The position numbers and the translations under genes are program-made. Below are positions 25,301 to 38,600 of a stretch of DNA of 64,000 nucleotides, piece after piece. The notes under the pieces were generated by a model, which saw only the letters and a program-made list of their open reading frames with translations, was not told the DNA's origin and did not search any database. Position 1 is the first letter of the stretch. Each line of letters begins with the position of its first letter. The stretch comes from Stromatinia cepivora. Its lineage: Eukaryota; Ascomycota; Leotiomycetes; Helotiales; Sclerotiniaceae. The DNA lies in contig RCTD01000001.1 in the NCBI GenBank assembly GCA_014898415.1, positions 4,092,001-4,156,000 of the forward strand. Direction: 5' to 3'.

Positions 25301-26700
25301 AGAGAAGATACCTTATTTGCTATTAATTTATTACAAGGTTTTCGATTTGATTCTATATTCTTTGTTCTTTATAAATCTAATTCATAATTTCTTAATTTAA
25401 GATCCAAATCTTCTCCTCGATGAGATTTATCTATAATTATTTTGCTTAATCGAAATGTATAGTTTAACTTTAAAGAATACATTTTGATATATTTATTTGT
25501 AACTTTTGAGTATCCTAAGAATATATTGATTCTCAAAATGTTTTACAATTTATTGTATCTTTATTCTTTCGAAATAATCTTGAGATTAATATAAGTATAA
25601 TATTTGCTTCCTTAGATTTTATATATCTCTATATCTGATACTATATCTGTAAAAATTTCTATAAGGGATCGATCTATTCTATTCATATCAGGATCAATAT
25701 TAATATAATTCCTGATATAAATATCATATTCTATAGTTTTGTTTCAAAACTCTAATAATAATCCAGTTTCTTTTAGTATTATTTTTATATCTATTTTTAT
25801 AATCTTTATATTCTGTTCTGCAGGTCTATTTTGATATGAGAAAATAATTATTGTAATTTCGGATTGTATGTTTGATAATCATTTACAAATAGCTTGTAGG
25901 AATTCCGATGCATTATCAATTCTGATTATAATGATCTTTTTTTCAATAGTCAATTCCATCTCCTTTTTCCAAGTTTTCAATATTTGAATTATATTGTTCT
26001 TTTATTTAAATAATATAATTCAATTTATTCTTATACAATTATCGATGATCAATATAAAATAACAATTCCCTTGAATCAATTTTGAGAATAGTTCTGCAAT
26101 ATCGAAATATATGAATTCGAGTCTCTTTAATTTGTACAGATTCAATTGCTTTGGAATACAATTGATTATTTTGATAAATATATATACTTCACAAATATTT
26201 AATTCAATTAGGACTTTTATTGGTTTAATTATATTGAATACCTTATATAGATTCTTGATCTTATCTAGATCTAGATGATTGAATCTTCGATACTATAATA
26301 GATATCTCTTTTTCTCCTTGAATATTAATTCGTTATCGATATCTTTAATACTATTGATTATCTCTAAAAAAAAGCCTTTTTTTTGATCATTTTGATATAT
26401 ATTTGAATAAAGAACTATATCCTTATATCCTTTGATCATATATAAAACCATATATATTTCATTTTGTATTTTAATACAGATAACTTTCTTATTATCCTTT
26501 TTGAAATATATATAATAAGAATTGAATTCCTTTTATAATCCTATTTCATAGATTCTTTTCCTTAATAACAAATTTACTCTTAATTTTGATATATATAATA
26601 TATTTGAAAATAGTATTTTAGAATTATCTTTGTATACTATATCTACTAAACCCTAATAACAACAATATATTATTCCCCCATCAACCTTTATCCTTCATTT
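25300..26700 (-). pseudogene. Copia-2 integrase remnant
   Basis: Minus strand. It shows a GAG-pre-integrase segment (RRFNHLDLDKIKNLY, about 26300-26260), then YFDIAELFSKLIQGNCYF (about 26110-26060) holding the first acidic residue. IIIRIDNASEFL near 25930-25895 (the D-N-A-x-E-F core) and YQNRPAEQNIK (about 25850-25820) carry the rest of the DDE signature. FLGYSKVTNKYIKMYSLKLN at about 25520-25460 is the typical Copia C-terminal fold. Stops are few relative to Copia-1. Confidence 0.85.
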
Positions 26701-28151
26701 GATAATAAGTTCTATTGATCTGAATAATAAAAACTGATTAGATATATATAAAGAAATGTCTATATCAGTATATCATTTGCTAAAGGAAGTTTTATTAATG
26801 GTTTCCTTTATCAAATTGCAATCTTCCTTTATTATATCCTCAATATCGGAATCTGATTCAGAGATATTGTTAATAGAGTATGCTTAATCTTCCTCGTTGA
26901 AATAGATCTTCTTCGGATTCGATGATTCTCTTCTTTTTTAATAACAAAAGTAATTATAAAGAAGTTTGTTGATTTATACTAAATACAGACAATTTCATAT
27001 ATAATCATCTTCTTTTTGATACAGATCGTAAATATTATTTGAAATCTCGAAATCTGATTTTTGGTATCAAAAAGTATATCTAGATCCTTTTGCAATTTGC
27101 ATTCGTTTTGATTTATCCTTAAAACGAAATTTCTTAATTTACAAATATTTGATTTTATTATCGATATTAAAATTGATTTGGATATCCAATATATCTATTA
27201 CTCTTTGATAATCGATTAAAAGATTATATATTAAAACCAAAAATAAAATAATATCTTGATATACTAATCAATAGTTTTCATTTGTAATCTTTAATTTCCT
27301 TCTATACTTTTTCAATTTGTTCTAAACTTCGATAATAGTTATATCGGAATAAATATCGAATTAGAATTTAAAGTTCTGGATCATTATCATATATATATTG
27401 ATTATGATTATACTAATTTTGATATATTTTAATTTAAGATATCTCCAAAATGTATATATTGTTAAATATTCGTCGGTGAAGGCTTCATCATCATTATTGA
27501 ATATTGTACAAATATATAATAATATATTCGCTTTATCCTTTAAGTATTCCGATTTCAATTCGATATTATAATATATACAATCATTGATCTTATAAGCAGA
27601 TACTATATTGGATCCTGCAATCTATATATATTCGTTTAATATTTGATCAATTATATAAAATCATCCTTTCCCTCTCAATTATATCTTTGTTTGTCTGAAC
27701 CATTGCTTATAATTGTTTTGATCGAACTTCGAAAAGTTGTTTGATTTCAATATTATAAAGGTTTTTTGTTGTTTGATAAATATCAAAGATAGTCTTCAGG
27801 TTTTTAAAACAATCTTAAAAGGTATACAGCAAATAGATTCGGAATAATAAAGAAATATAAAAATAAAATAATAAGAAAATTCATAAAATCATATTGTAAT
27901 ATATTTTCTTATAATTATACAAACTTGCTTTTCGTTTTTGCTATAATTCTGTATCAGCATTATATAAACTGCTCTCCATTCTGGCCTATAATATTATGAA
28001 TTATAAACTATATTATCATATTTCAACTCTACTTCGATAATACTATATAAAAACTCTGATTTTCATTCTATTTTACCCCTACTAACTATATTAATTCTTT
28101 CTCGATTTATTTTGTTTTCTAATCATTATTATATAACCAAATCTTATAATC
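26700..28151 (-). pseudogene. Copia-2 gag-protease region and leader
   Basis: The open piece 27361-27558 (KSEYLKDKANILLYICTIFN) matches the position of the Copia gag capsid. The remainder to the 5' LTR is too altered to read. The protease motif is not recognisable. Leader DNA from about 27900 to 28151 shows no primer-binding site I can defend. Confidence 0.6.
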
Positions 28152-28317
28152 TATTAATTTTTAATACAGAAAATAATAATATTATTAACTATATAAATTG
28201 AACTAAGGATCTATAATTCTAATAAAAGTAGAATTGAGATTATCCCCAAATATGGTCTGTGCACCATTGTGATCACGTGACCTCAATTCTAATTCTATGA
28301 TGGCCTCATTTCCAACA
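28152..28317 (-). repeat. Copia-2 5' LTR
   Basis: 166 bp. The outer (right) end is intact, minus-strand TGTTGGAAATGAGGCCATC, with CACGTG at 28274-28279 about 40 bp from the terminus. The left, inner end is RIP-mutated. TATAA follows at 28318-28322. Confidence 0.92.
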
Positions 28318-31300
28318 TATAAAATAATTATACCAAATTGAATACTATTTATATATAAATTTGAATAATATTTCTGATATACAAAATTGTTTATATAATT
28401 GATTACAAAATAATTATAATATTTAATATCAAATACTGATTTACTTATTGAATTATAAATAATTATATTAATACTATTTTTTTTCTACATTATTCTATAC
28501 CTGAATTACAAACCTCGATTTTAGAAATACCTTCTCAATACCTTCATTTTTGATTTCATCGATAAATCTTAATTTGAATATTTATATACCTTCTGATATA
28601 TCTATCTATTATATAATTTCGAATATATTGTTTTCTATTAAATCATTACTTTCTTTCTTTCTTAATTCTTTATAAATCGATAAATTTTGAAGTATATCAA
28701 ATACCAACAGATTTTCGTTGAAGATTCCAATAATATTTTCTTTTTTATCATTTTAAAGATAAATAATTATATCCAATACTTTTATTATATCTTCAATAAA
28801 ATATATTATTATAGTTTCGATTAATATTACATTTGTTATATTGTATAATATTCTTATTGATAGAATAATTACTTAAAGGATACCAGAATTCATTTCTACC
28901 ACATTTTTTAAAACAATCTTAAATTTCTTCTGGGAGACAGTTTCAAGATCCTTCAAAGATATTTTTTAAAGGATTTGTTTTATTGTAATAAATTCTGTTT
29001 ATATAATAGATTCTATTAATATTATTATTTCGATTATATAAGATTTCATTATTATAAATCGAAAGATTATAAATCTATTTAATAATTGAATTATATAGGT
29101 TTTACCTTTGATTTGTAATAATATAAATAACTCTATTTATTCGATAATTCAATTGTTTCCTTTTTTTATATTTATACTTTTGAATTAATTAGTAATTTAT
29201 AGATTGAAATTATATTTGAATTATTATATTGATTCAATATATCTATTATTTATTTTTCAATTCAAAACTTTTTAATCTTATTATTTGTTTTCTTAATTAT
29301 ATTGAATCATTGTTGAATATTGAATATCAATAGATCAAATTTGTTTATTCACAAATATATTTCGAATATTAAAAGAATAAATATGATTCTATTAGGATCA
29401 ATAATATTATTGATTGTTTTTATTATTATTTATAATATTAATTCTTTCATTATTTTAATACTTTTGAATTCTTCTTTAATGATATTATATATATATCAAA
29501 TAATTTGATAATAATATTCGATCATTCCAATTGATCAATATATTTTAATGGATATACTTTTCATAATAATTATTATTATTTCGATATATTATTTGAATTC
29601 TTTATTTACAAAGTTTTTCCCAATATTATGAATGATATAATCTGGTAGACCTAAATATATATTTATTTAATATATTTTTAATTTATTTTATATATATTTT
29701 GTATTGATATTATCGAATTATTATATTATTTAAAATCTAATTTTTTTATTAATAATATATAATATTTATTTATTATTAATATATATAATATCAATTATAA
29801 TCAAATAATTAAATTCGATATTATTATAAAAATTAAATTTGAATTTATCTAAGGATTTCCCATATTTTTGATAATATTCGCAGAATTTTGTGAATCTTTC
29901 GAGATCTTCCTAAACAATATTTATATAATCCATATATCAGAAAACTCAATAGAATCTATCTGCAAAGGAATAATCGAAATGATAATATAATCTTTATATT
30001 TCTGATTCGGTTAAATAACAATTGTTTATATTAATGGATATTTATATAAATTACTGGATTTTTATATTCCAAAATAATATTGTATACTTGAATTTGTAAA
30101 TACAAAAATGATTTACAATTGATAATACAAATACATCAATAATATTATTATAATATACCCCGAATCGATTTATATCCTATAATAATAATAAAAATAATAT
30201 TTCTGATTCTATAATATAGAATTCGATAAATCCTGAAGATAAATTCAATTAAATCAGTTCGATTGATTCAATCTTTTTGATTCCAAATATCATCTTTGCG
30301 ATTTCTATTTTACTTATATTCAACTTGATATTTTTGATATCTTTTTGGTATATTTGATATTATTTGAATCCTACTATAAATTATTAGAATATTTCTATAT
30401 CGATAATAATACCCTAAAACTTTTTATTATTATATTTCGAAAAGAAAGCTTCATATCCTTTAGTTTTATTAATTGATTTATTGATAAAATTAATTAGAAT
30501 ACATATTATTACTTTATTAAATAAATTCATTACAATTTCCTTTCCATTAATTGATTTATAAAATGAAATCTAAATATACTCTGAACCATTATCCTTTATA
30601 TCCTCTTTTAGATCGTTTTGAATATATATTACAAATTCTTTATTAATATCGATATCCAATAAAGTTCTTTTATATTCGATAATATATTATTCGAAATATA
30701 ATCCGAAATCCTTATCGTTGCCCTTAAATAATTCCCTATATTTATATTTCGATTCAATTCATTCAGCTTTTGTATATTTGTTTAATCAATAATCTTCTTT
30801 TTTACAAATAAAACATCTTTTAATTCCTTTTGATCGAATAAAAAATCATTAATTAGATTTGTATTCACAATTATATCTAAGATTTTTTTAATTATATATT
30901 CGATCTACATAAAATATTTCGTTTTCGTTTAAATATAATTTCTTATATATAAAAATAAAACCTTGCAGATCTTCGATAAATCCGATTACAGATTTTGAAA
31001 ATCGATAATACATTTGATTATATATTAATATACAATTATATACATTCAAAATCTTTCTTTAAATATATATAATTATTTGAAGTTCTCTTAATAAACCTTT
31101 TTGAAAATATCGAAATTTAATAATCATAATATCCAAGCATTCTGATATCGACTTTCCAGAATTCTATATAATAATTATTTTAAGTATTATATAATCCCAT
31201 TTTTCCATAAATCTACATTGATACCCTTCTCTTTCGAAAAATATTTTTATCATTTCGTAAATACTCTTCATTATATTTGGAATATAATTAAAATTCAAAT

Positions 31301-33233
31301 AATAGAATATAAAATCCTTTTCCTTTAATATCATAGGGAATACTTTTGTATAAAGATTTAGATAAATATTGATTCTTTTATAATAGTTAAAAAAAAATAA
31401 TATATTTGTAATCGAAATTATTGTTTTGGCTAATATATTTATTAATATTATCATAAAATTTCTCAAAGTTCCCAAAATCATAACCGATATTATTATTTTG
31501 TATATAATCGGATAATTTGTCCTTATAGTTTTTTAAATTATTATTTTCTTTGTTATTAATTGGATTTCTTTTTTCTTTATTATATCTACAAAGGTATATA
31601 TAGATATCATTTTGATTTATATTATCTATTTTGTAATCATTTCCGAAGTGTTTATTGTTGTTTGGGGGTTTCCTATTATCAAATGATTTATTTGATGATC
31701 CTTTATTATAGATAAACTTCTTTTTATTCGATAGTTTTTTGTTTTCGAATAATATATTATTATTACACAATAATTATAATAATATTGAATATTATTTTCA
31801 TTCTGGATCTTGATATTCATTATATAAAAGTTCTTTGAATATATAAAATCCCAATCCCTTACCCAATTATAATAATTGAATTCCTTTATATTGTATTAAA
31901 AATAATTGCTTTATATTTATTTATACAAATTGTTTTCTTTATTGAAGATTGAATAAAAATATTAGATCTTCAGGGATAATATCCAGATATATATTATTAT
32001 TGAATATCTTAATTTAGTTTAGAATAGTTTTTGATTGGAATTGGAAATATTGATCTATTGTTATTTTTTAAATTTGATTATTCGATTATAATATATATAG
32101 GATATAAAACATTTCGATTAAGGTTTCGTTGATTATCAGTTTTATATATTATATCGTTTTCTTGACAAACAAATTATCTACTCTCAATTTAATATATAAT
32201 CTAAATATAATCTTCAGATTAACAAAATCGAAATATTCAATTCTGAAATCTGTAAAATCGTTATAATAATTATTTTATAAATCTTTATCGATATAATTAT
32301 ATATTATATAAAACTTTAACTTGAATTTACAAAAATCGATAATTTCCTAAAAATCTTTTTTTATAGATACAAATTGATCATATTTTCATTTGTTTATTTA
32401 TTCATTATACTTTTTGCTTTTGATATATAAAATTGTTGATATTGATAATAATGGGATTCGTATTCTTTCAGAATAAAGAATTATAAAAAGATGCTTAAAT
32501 ATATTTGTCATAATTATTATAGTAATAATTGTTATATATTTTCGGATTATATTGAAATTGATTGTTATAAAGTTTTTAAAACGATTTTAAAAAAAAATCT
32601 GAATATAGATTTGTAATATACAAAATGTATATTGTAATAAAGCTTCATTTGTATTATATATAGTGTTATTGGATCCTAAAATATTTCGAGATTGAAGTTG
32701 ATTGAATCGAATCGATAAAAATTGACCAAAATTGATCAAAATTGACCAAAATTGACCAAAATGATCGAGTTTGATCGGAGTAGATTTGATCGAAATGAAC
32801 AGAATAATCAAAGTAATGAAATTAATCAAATCGAATTAATCAATCTCATATATTATTAATAATTTATATAAAATAAATAAATGAAATAATTTTTTATAAG
32901 AAAATGAATATAACAAAAAACTCGAAATTGCTTTCAGATTTTCTTTAAATATATATTCTATACTATCTGATAGATATATAATAAATACAAAATAGTTGAA
33001 TCAAAAAATGAACTTCAAATTCACTATTAGATAGCTACTATTCTTGATCCTTCGATTTTTTTGGATTACTTAATAATTAAAAACTTATCCCTTAATATAA
33101 AAATATTTCGTTTTATAACGAAATACCTTTATTCAATTACAAAAGTAGAATTAAAATTGATTTAAAACTCGTAACTCTTTATATCAATTCCTAATATTTG
33201 ATCTATAATATTATTATAACAAAAACTAATCAA
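28318..33233 (-). pseudogene. Copia-1B gag-protease-integrase-RT remnant
   Basis: Reverse complement of 3336-8250 of copy A with transitions only. Best-preserved parts are gag at 31387-31770 and 31164-31481 (FPMILKEKDFIFYYLNFN, FFEREGYQCRFMEKW, the W retained here but lost in copy A). Protease, integrase and RT (28320-30900) are riddled with stops. The two copies have suffered different substitutions, so a consensus of both reads better than either. Confidence 0.88.
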
Positions 33234-33436
33234 TATCGGAACAATTATATATAGGGAAATGAAGCTTATCAATGAACATATAGAACTCTTTGTTAATATT
33301 TTTTGATTTGTTTAGAGAGCTAGAATTTATAGAGGGTGAAGATCTATATAATGGTGCATGCCGAGGCACTAGTGCGAGCACTAGTGCGCACGTGATCCTT
33401 ACCATCCTTATCATGCACGTGATTCATATTCCGACA
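33234..33436 (-). repeat. Copia-1B 5' LTR
   Basis: 203 bp. Outer (right) end intact with CACTAGTGCGCACGTG and two 9-bp units; inner end TATCGGAACAATTATATA is RIP-mutated. ATAAT follows at 33437-33441. Confidence 0.93.
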
Positions 33437-34040
33437 ATAATAATATTCTAATTATTATTAATCGATTAATAAAATAAATTATCTCTATACTGTGAGAAAG
33501 TTGGGATATTAAGGTCTAACACATAGCTAGTTCGTAGTCATTTAGTCATATGACTCTTCGTAGTTAGATATAAGAAAGAGTTCTGCTCCCTTTTTCTTGA
33601 AAAAAATCAATCGTTTTCCCATTAGTCTTTTTGTACTCTATTTATACACAACCCAAACCATTGTCTAAACCTACTAGTTTTACTACTTGAAACTTTTACA
33701 ATATAGTCTGATCAATTCCAATTCCCATTTCCCCTTGCAGCGTGCTATCGGGACGCACGTATCTCGACTTACCTCTTTCACAATACCTTATTACAAATCA
33801 ATTGATTTTCAAGCTTAAATACAATTATATCTTTATTATGTATATCGATATTATAATCCCCCTAATATTATAGTATTGGGTTGTGGTCTTCAATTCATAT
33901 TACAGTTTTAAAAGGAATTCAATCAAATCCTAGAAACTGATTTTAAACTATTTATTATTTATTATTCTCAAATTGATGATCAAATTGAAATCTATAATTA
34001 ATACCTTCAACAGCAATTAAAACTGTTTGTTAGTTATTAT
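33437..34040 (+). pseudogene. G1 integrase core fragments
   Basis: Two pieces of G1 (33437-33490 and 33783-34040) around a solo LTR, matching integrase at 22085-22375 of G2. The second catalytic region survives as a degenerate GCGLQF-like string (about 33880). Ends at ATTAT (34036-34040), the G3 target. Confidence 0.85.
33491..33782 (+). repeat. solo LTR of a fourth, otherwise absent retroelement family
   Basis: 292 bp, TGTGAGAAAG..CTCTTTCACA, flanked by ATAC (33487-33490 / 33783-33786); uninterrupted Gypsy copies have a single ATAC here. The TATA motif TTTATACACA lies at about 33640. GC content is visibly normal and there are no RIP changes, although its host G1 is thoroughly mutated. No internal region of this family is present in the window. 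Confidence 0.9.
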
Positions 34041-34322
34041 TATCACGAATCGTGAACCACAGGAGGCTAACCACGTGATACCTCTTATCTCCTATATCAA
34101 TTTATGAGCTGATCATCCATGTGTATATATTACGAATCATACGATTTAATATAGTAAAATGGTAACCTTAATAATATATATATATAATTCTGCAGTTTAT
34201 AAATGGGTATTTGTGTATATATATCTAGTTGTTTTTTATGAATTATAGTTTTTTAGTTGTAAATTCTAAAGAATATAATTGATTTTGTTTATTCAGTTTT
34301 ACTATGGTTTTTGTGTGTTATA
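34041..34322 (+). repeat. G3 5' LTR
   Basis: 282 bp. Starts TATCACGAATCGTGAACC (G->A at base 2), CACGTG at 34072-34077; inner end mutated. Confidence 0.95.
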
Positions 34323-35749
34323 TTATCTATAACTCATTTATAAGCGTTCGGTTATCTGATGGCTTCCTAAATAATATTTTATTTTAATAATACCTTCTTA
34401 AATGAATTTTTATGAACGTTATATTCAGAAGAAAAAGATCTATTCCGATCTAGTCGATGAAGATAAACCCCTTTAGAAATATATCATCATTTTTATAATG
34501 CAATGAATTCTTTCTTCTGTATGCTTCAAACTTTTAAAAGTATATTTTAAGGAACCCTTTCCTTCTCTTCAATTATTTCAACAATCCTTCGAAGAAAATA
34601 TAAATATAGGATTGGATAATATTACTATTGGAAAAAAGAAGATTGGTAAAGAGAAGATTCCAATGTATAAAGTTAATATTCCTAGTGGTTCAATTGCTTC
34701 TTCCGAATCATTATTATAATTATAAGATCTTTATATAATAATTATAAATTTGAAAGAAAAGAATCGATAATTAAAAGTTATGATGATAATGAGCTTTACA
34801 ACAGTGTAATTTTCTTTTAAATCCTAAATGATATTTATATAGGCATTCAGGTTAATAGTAGTATTTAGGATTCCCCTTATTTTTTCAATCGAAATTTAAG
34901 GATCTTTATTCAAGCAAATTTGAAGATCCTGAAGTTAGAGGAAGAAAACTTTGATCAGACGATTTGATCATTCGGGGTCCTTTGATGAATCTTTTTCTTT
35001 TTTAAGAAGTGATGATTTATTTAATAATTAGGGGTCTTTTTATTTAAGAAACTAATCTAATTGGTTAAGATTGTATTTCTGTGTTAATTATAATTCGTAG
35101 TAAGATATATATATATCAAAACTTATAAATTTTATTATTAAATTTAGTAATGATATTGAATTTAAAATTAATTTGTAGTAATTATTGATTATAGAATGAT
35201 TCGAACTGTATATTATATTATTTAAAAGTGAAATGCAATATTGTATATATATAATCGATCAAATCGAATTGGAAGTACAAGTATATTGTTATATTCTTTA
35301 TATATGAGTATTTCGATTTATAGTATTCGAATTGATTGAATAATTTGTAATGATTTATTAAAACCTGGTCGAAGTTGATGATACTCGTTTTCAATATAAG
35401 ATATAGATTATATTTAATATGATTTGATATAATAACTTCTTAGAATAGTATAGGAAGTTCAGATTATTTGTTATTCAAATGGAGATTATCAATGATAAGG
35501 TTTTATTTAGGGATCTTGAATGAAAGATTTCTGATTTTCTTTTGCGAGTAGTAGTAATATTTATCAAGGATTATAAGATTACGGAAGAATTTGCGAATAT
35601 ATTTATTAGAGTAGATTAAAACGAAGTTTCATTATGAAAACGAAACCGATATTATATTGATCGAGAAGTCTTTGTAGTTATTTACAAACCAATAATTATT
35701 ACGAATTCTTTGTAACCCTTTTGGAGCTTTAATAACTCCAATTTTGGAA

Positions 35750-36350
35750 TCTTTATATTCTTGAAACCATTTCTATTCCGGAATATTCCTTTCGGATATA
35801 TTGATCCTGTTGTATTCAATAATTATTCGAATTTCAAATGTTCGTTGCCCTCTCTCTCTTCTAGAGTAATATATATATTAATACTTTATATTAATAATCT
35901 TAATAAAATCAAAATAATACAAAAAGAAACAAAAGAATTCGAAGAATATCGGAATATCAAAGAAGATTTCAGTCTAAAAACTATAATTAAAATTATACAG
36001 AATATCTATTTAGAAAAAGAAAAGCATTTAAAACCAAACATTTAGATTCCGTTTTCATTCTAAACATTATACAGAATATAAGATTTCTTAATTTAATCAA
36101 GTTTATAAAAGGAGAAGTATTCATCCTTCCCTACAATTTTTCGAAAAATGATTATATTTATTGATCAAGAGTATTTATTGACTTTGAAGCAAATAAATTC
36201 GTTTTTATTAATATTATATTTTTTACTTGTTTATTTCTTATATTTAAATCAAGAATTATATTGTTTGAAGTTTCAATTGAAATTAAAGGGTATAATAATA
36301 TATAAGGCTATATCATTACCTATTTCACATTTCTTAATTTAATGATCGAT
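35750..36350 (+). pseudogene. G3 gag end and protease remnant
   Basis: Open at 35761-36045. It ends in EFEEYRNIKEDFSLKTIIKI and YLEKEKHLKPNI, the acidic segment that precedes protease in this family. Protease homology follows in a shifted context at about 36080-36310 with the DSG site unreadable. Upstream to 34323 is the mutated leader and gag. Confidence 0.75.
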
Positions 36351-37129
36351 AATCGTGAACAATCTTTTGTCCCTTTCCTTATTATTAAATTAGGGAGTTA
36401 TAATATTATTTTAGGTAAACTTTAATTATCAGAAATTCGAGCGAAATTCGATTGCTTCAATCGATATCTCGAATAATTTAAAAAAAGATTCTATACTATC
36501 TCTTATTCAAATAATCTCTTCATTATCCAATCATCCCTTTGTAAACAAAAGATCGATCGATTAACCTAACAAAATGCTGATCGATGAAATAATCAACTCG
36601 AAGAATATTAGAATCGTAGAGATTCACAATTAAGCAAATCAATTGCAATTGGATATATATAATAAAAACTTTCAAATATGAATACAATATAGATTTTTAT
36701 TGAAAAAAAAGAAATCCCGATTCCTTTCAAATTCAATCCATCTCCTTCCCAATTAATTATATTATTATTGCAAATCTACAAACACCTCTCTTATATATCG
36801 CCCGAAATCCTCGATTTATATATATTCAAATCTAATAAATTTCAATTAGAATACAAAAAAAATAAACAAACTAAACTTTTTACCATTATTCTGAAAGAAC
36901 TCGATAATATAATAAATTCCTAATAGAATAAATAATATATAAAAGAAAGAGTATTAATTGCCCTAATCGAATTCAAAAATATAAAAATTCAAAAGAAATT
37001 TAATCGAGTATTGACCGAAATCAATTCAGAATCTAAAATACTATTTGAATATCGATAATATTATCGAATTTTTTTTAAATATAAATCAAATATCTTGCCT
37101 CCTAATCAATCTTATAATTATAAAATCAT

Positions 37130-38600
37130 ATTGAAAAGTAAAGAAGAATAAATTTTATATTATAATCTGTTTTATAAAATATCCTTAGAATAATTGGAAA
37201 TCATTAAAGAATATATTATAGATAATTTTAGCAAAGGTTTTATTGAATCCAATCAAGCTTTTTATATTATACCCGTTTTATTTATCAAGAAATCTAATAG
37301 TAATTTGAGATTCTATATAGATTTCAAATTATTAAATTCCTTAATATATAAGAATCGATATCCTTTCCCTTTAATCGACAAAACGCTTTTTCGGTTTTCC
37401 AATATTAAGATTTTTACCAAACTTGATATTTGTTAAGTTTTTTATTACATAAAAATAAATCCTATTTCGAAAGAATATACTATCTTTCGAATTTGATATA
37501 GATTATATAAATACAAGGTTATATTATTCAAATTAACAAATAATCCTATAATCTATTAGTATTATATAAATAATATTCTATTCGATTATTTAAATATTTT
37601 TTATACAATATATCTCGATAATATTTTAATTTATTCCAAAAACAAAAAAGAATATCAAATTTATATTAAACTAATTCTCGAATAATTAAAAACTATTAAT
37701 CTATAAATGGATCTCAAGAAATATAAATTCAATATTATATATATCAAATACTTGGGTTTTATCATCTTTATTAAAGGAGTAGAGATGAACCCTGAAAAAA
37801 TTGAGGTAGTTGAGAATTGGACCTTTTCGATAATAATGAAAAGGATTCAATCATTCTTTGGTTTTTGTAATTTTTATCAATGGTTTATTAAGAATTATAA
37901 TATAATAGCAAAACCTTTTAACGAATTTATTAAAGCAAATATTAAATTCGTATTCGACAAAGTATACCAAAATATATTCAATATTTTGAAGAAAAAGTTT
38001 ATCTTTATTCCGCTCCTGCAACATTATAATCATTGACTCCCTTATATACTCGAAATAGATATATTCGATAAAATAATTGTTAATATATTATTATAATAGT
38101 ATAATAAAGATTAGTTTCCTATAATTTATTTCTCCAAAATTATGATTGTTGTTAAATTGAATTATGAAATTTATGATAAGGAAATATTATCAATCATTTA
38201 ATCTCTTAATTATTGGAGAATAGAATTCGTTGATTTATTATATAAAATCAAGATTTATACCGATTATAAGGCCCTCGAATATTTTATGATTATCAAGACT
38301 TTCAACACCCGATAAGCTTGCTAAGCAAAGGTTCTAATCGATTATAATTTCATCATTATATATCGCCCTAAAAAAGATAATCCTTTTGTTAATACTTTAA
38401 TCTATCAGACTAATAAATTAGACCTTTAGAATTATATTAAAAAGAAGAATCGCTTCCAACAATTTATTAAAGATAATCAAATTGATACCAAAATCATAAG
38501 AAAAATCTTATAAAAGTACTATTCAAATAAAACAATAATTATTAATATCGATTTGAATGAAATCGTTCCTTGATTCGATCTAATTAATTATATTATTAAA
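37130..38600 (+). pseudogene. G3 reverse transcriptase and RNase H remnant
   Basis: Open pieces 37194-37436 (GFIESNQAFYIIPVLFIKKS, FYIDFKLLNSL) and 37707-38036 (YLGFIIFIKGVEMNPEKIEV, FGFCNFYQWFIKNY, the RT connection) flank a stop-rich palm. There the catalytic block has become YLDNIL-like (about 37612-37632). RNase H lies at about 38050-38400. Inactive. Confidence 0.85.

Larger units (their letters stand above)
15793..28317 (-). mobile_element. Copia-2, split by Gypsy G2
   Basis: A second Ty1/Copia family with 166-bp LTRs (28152-28317 and 15793-15958) and target duplication TATAA (15788-15792 / 28318-28322). Removing G2 and one CAATC leaves 5479 bp. Pol order gag, protease, integrase, RT, RNase H on the minus strand. 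Sequence and LTRs share nothing obvious with Copia-1 or Copia-3. Confidence 0.93.
14153..33436 (-). mobile_element. Copia-1 copy B, split by Copia-2
   Basis: Reverse-orientation copy of the element at 3125-9878. It has LTRs at 33234-33436 (5') and 14153-14382 (3') and a perfect ATAAT duplication (14148-14152 and 33437-33441). Its own DNA is 14153-15792 plus 28318-33436, which after removing one TATAA gives 6754 bp, the same net length as copy A. Copia-2 entered between RT and the rest. Decay is by substitutions; indels are confined to homopolymers and the LTR microrepeat. Confidence 0.95.
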
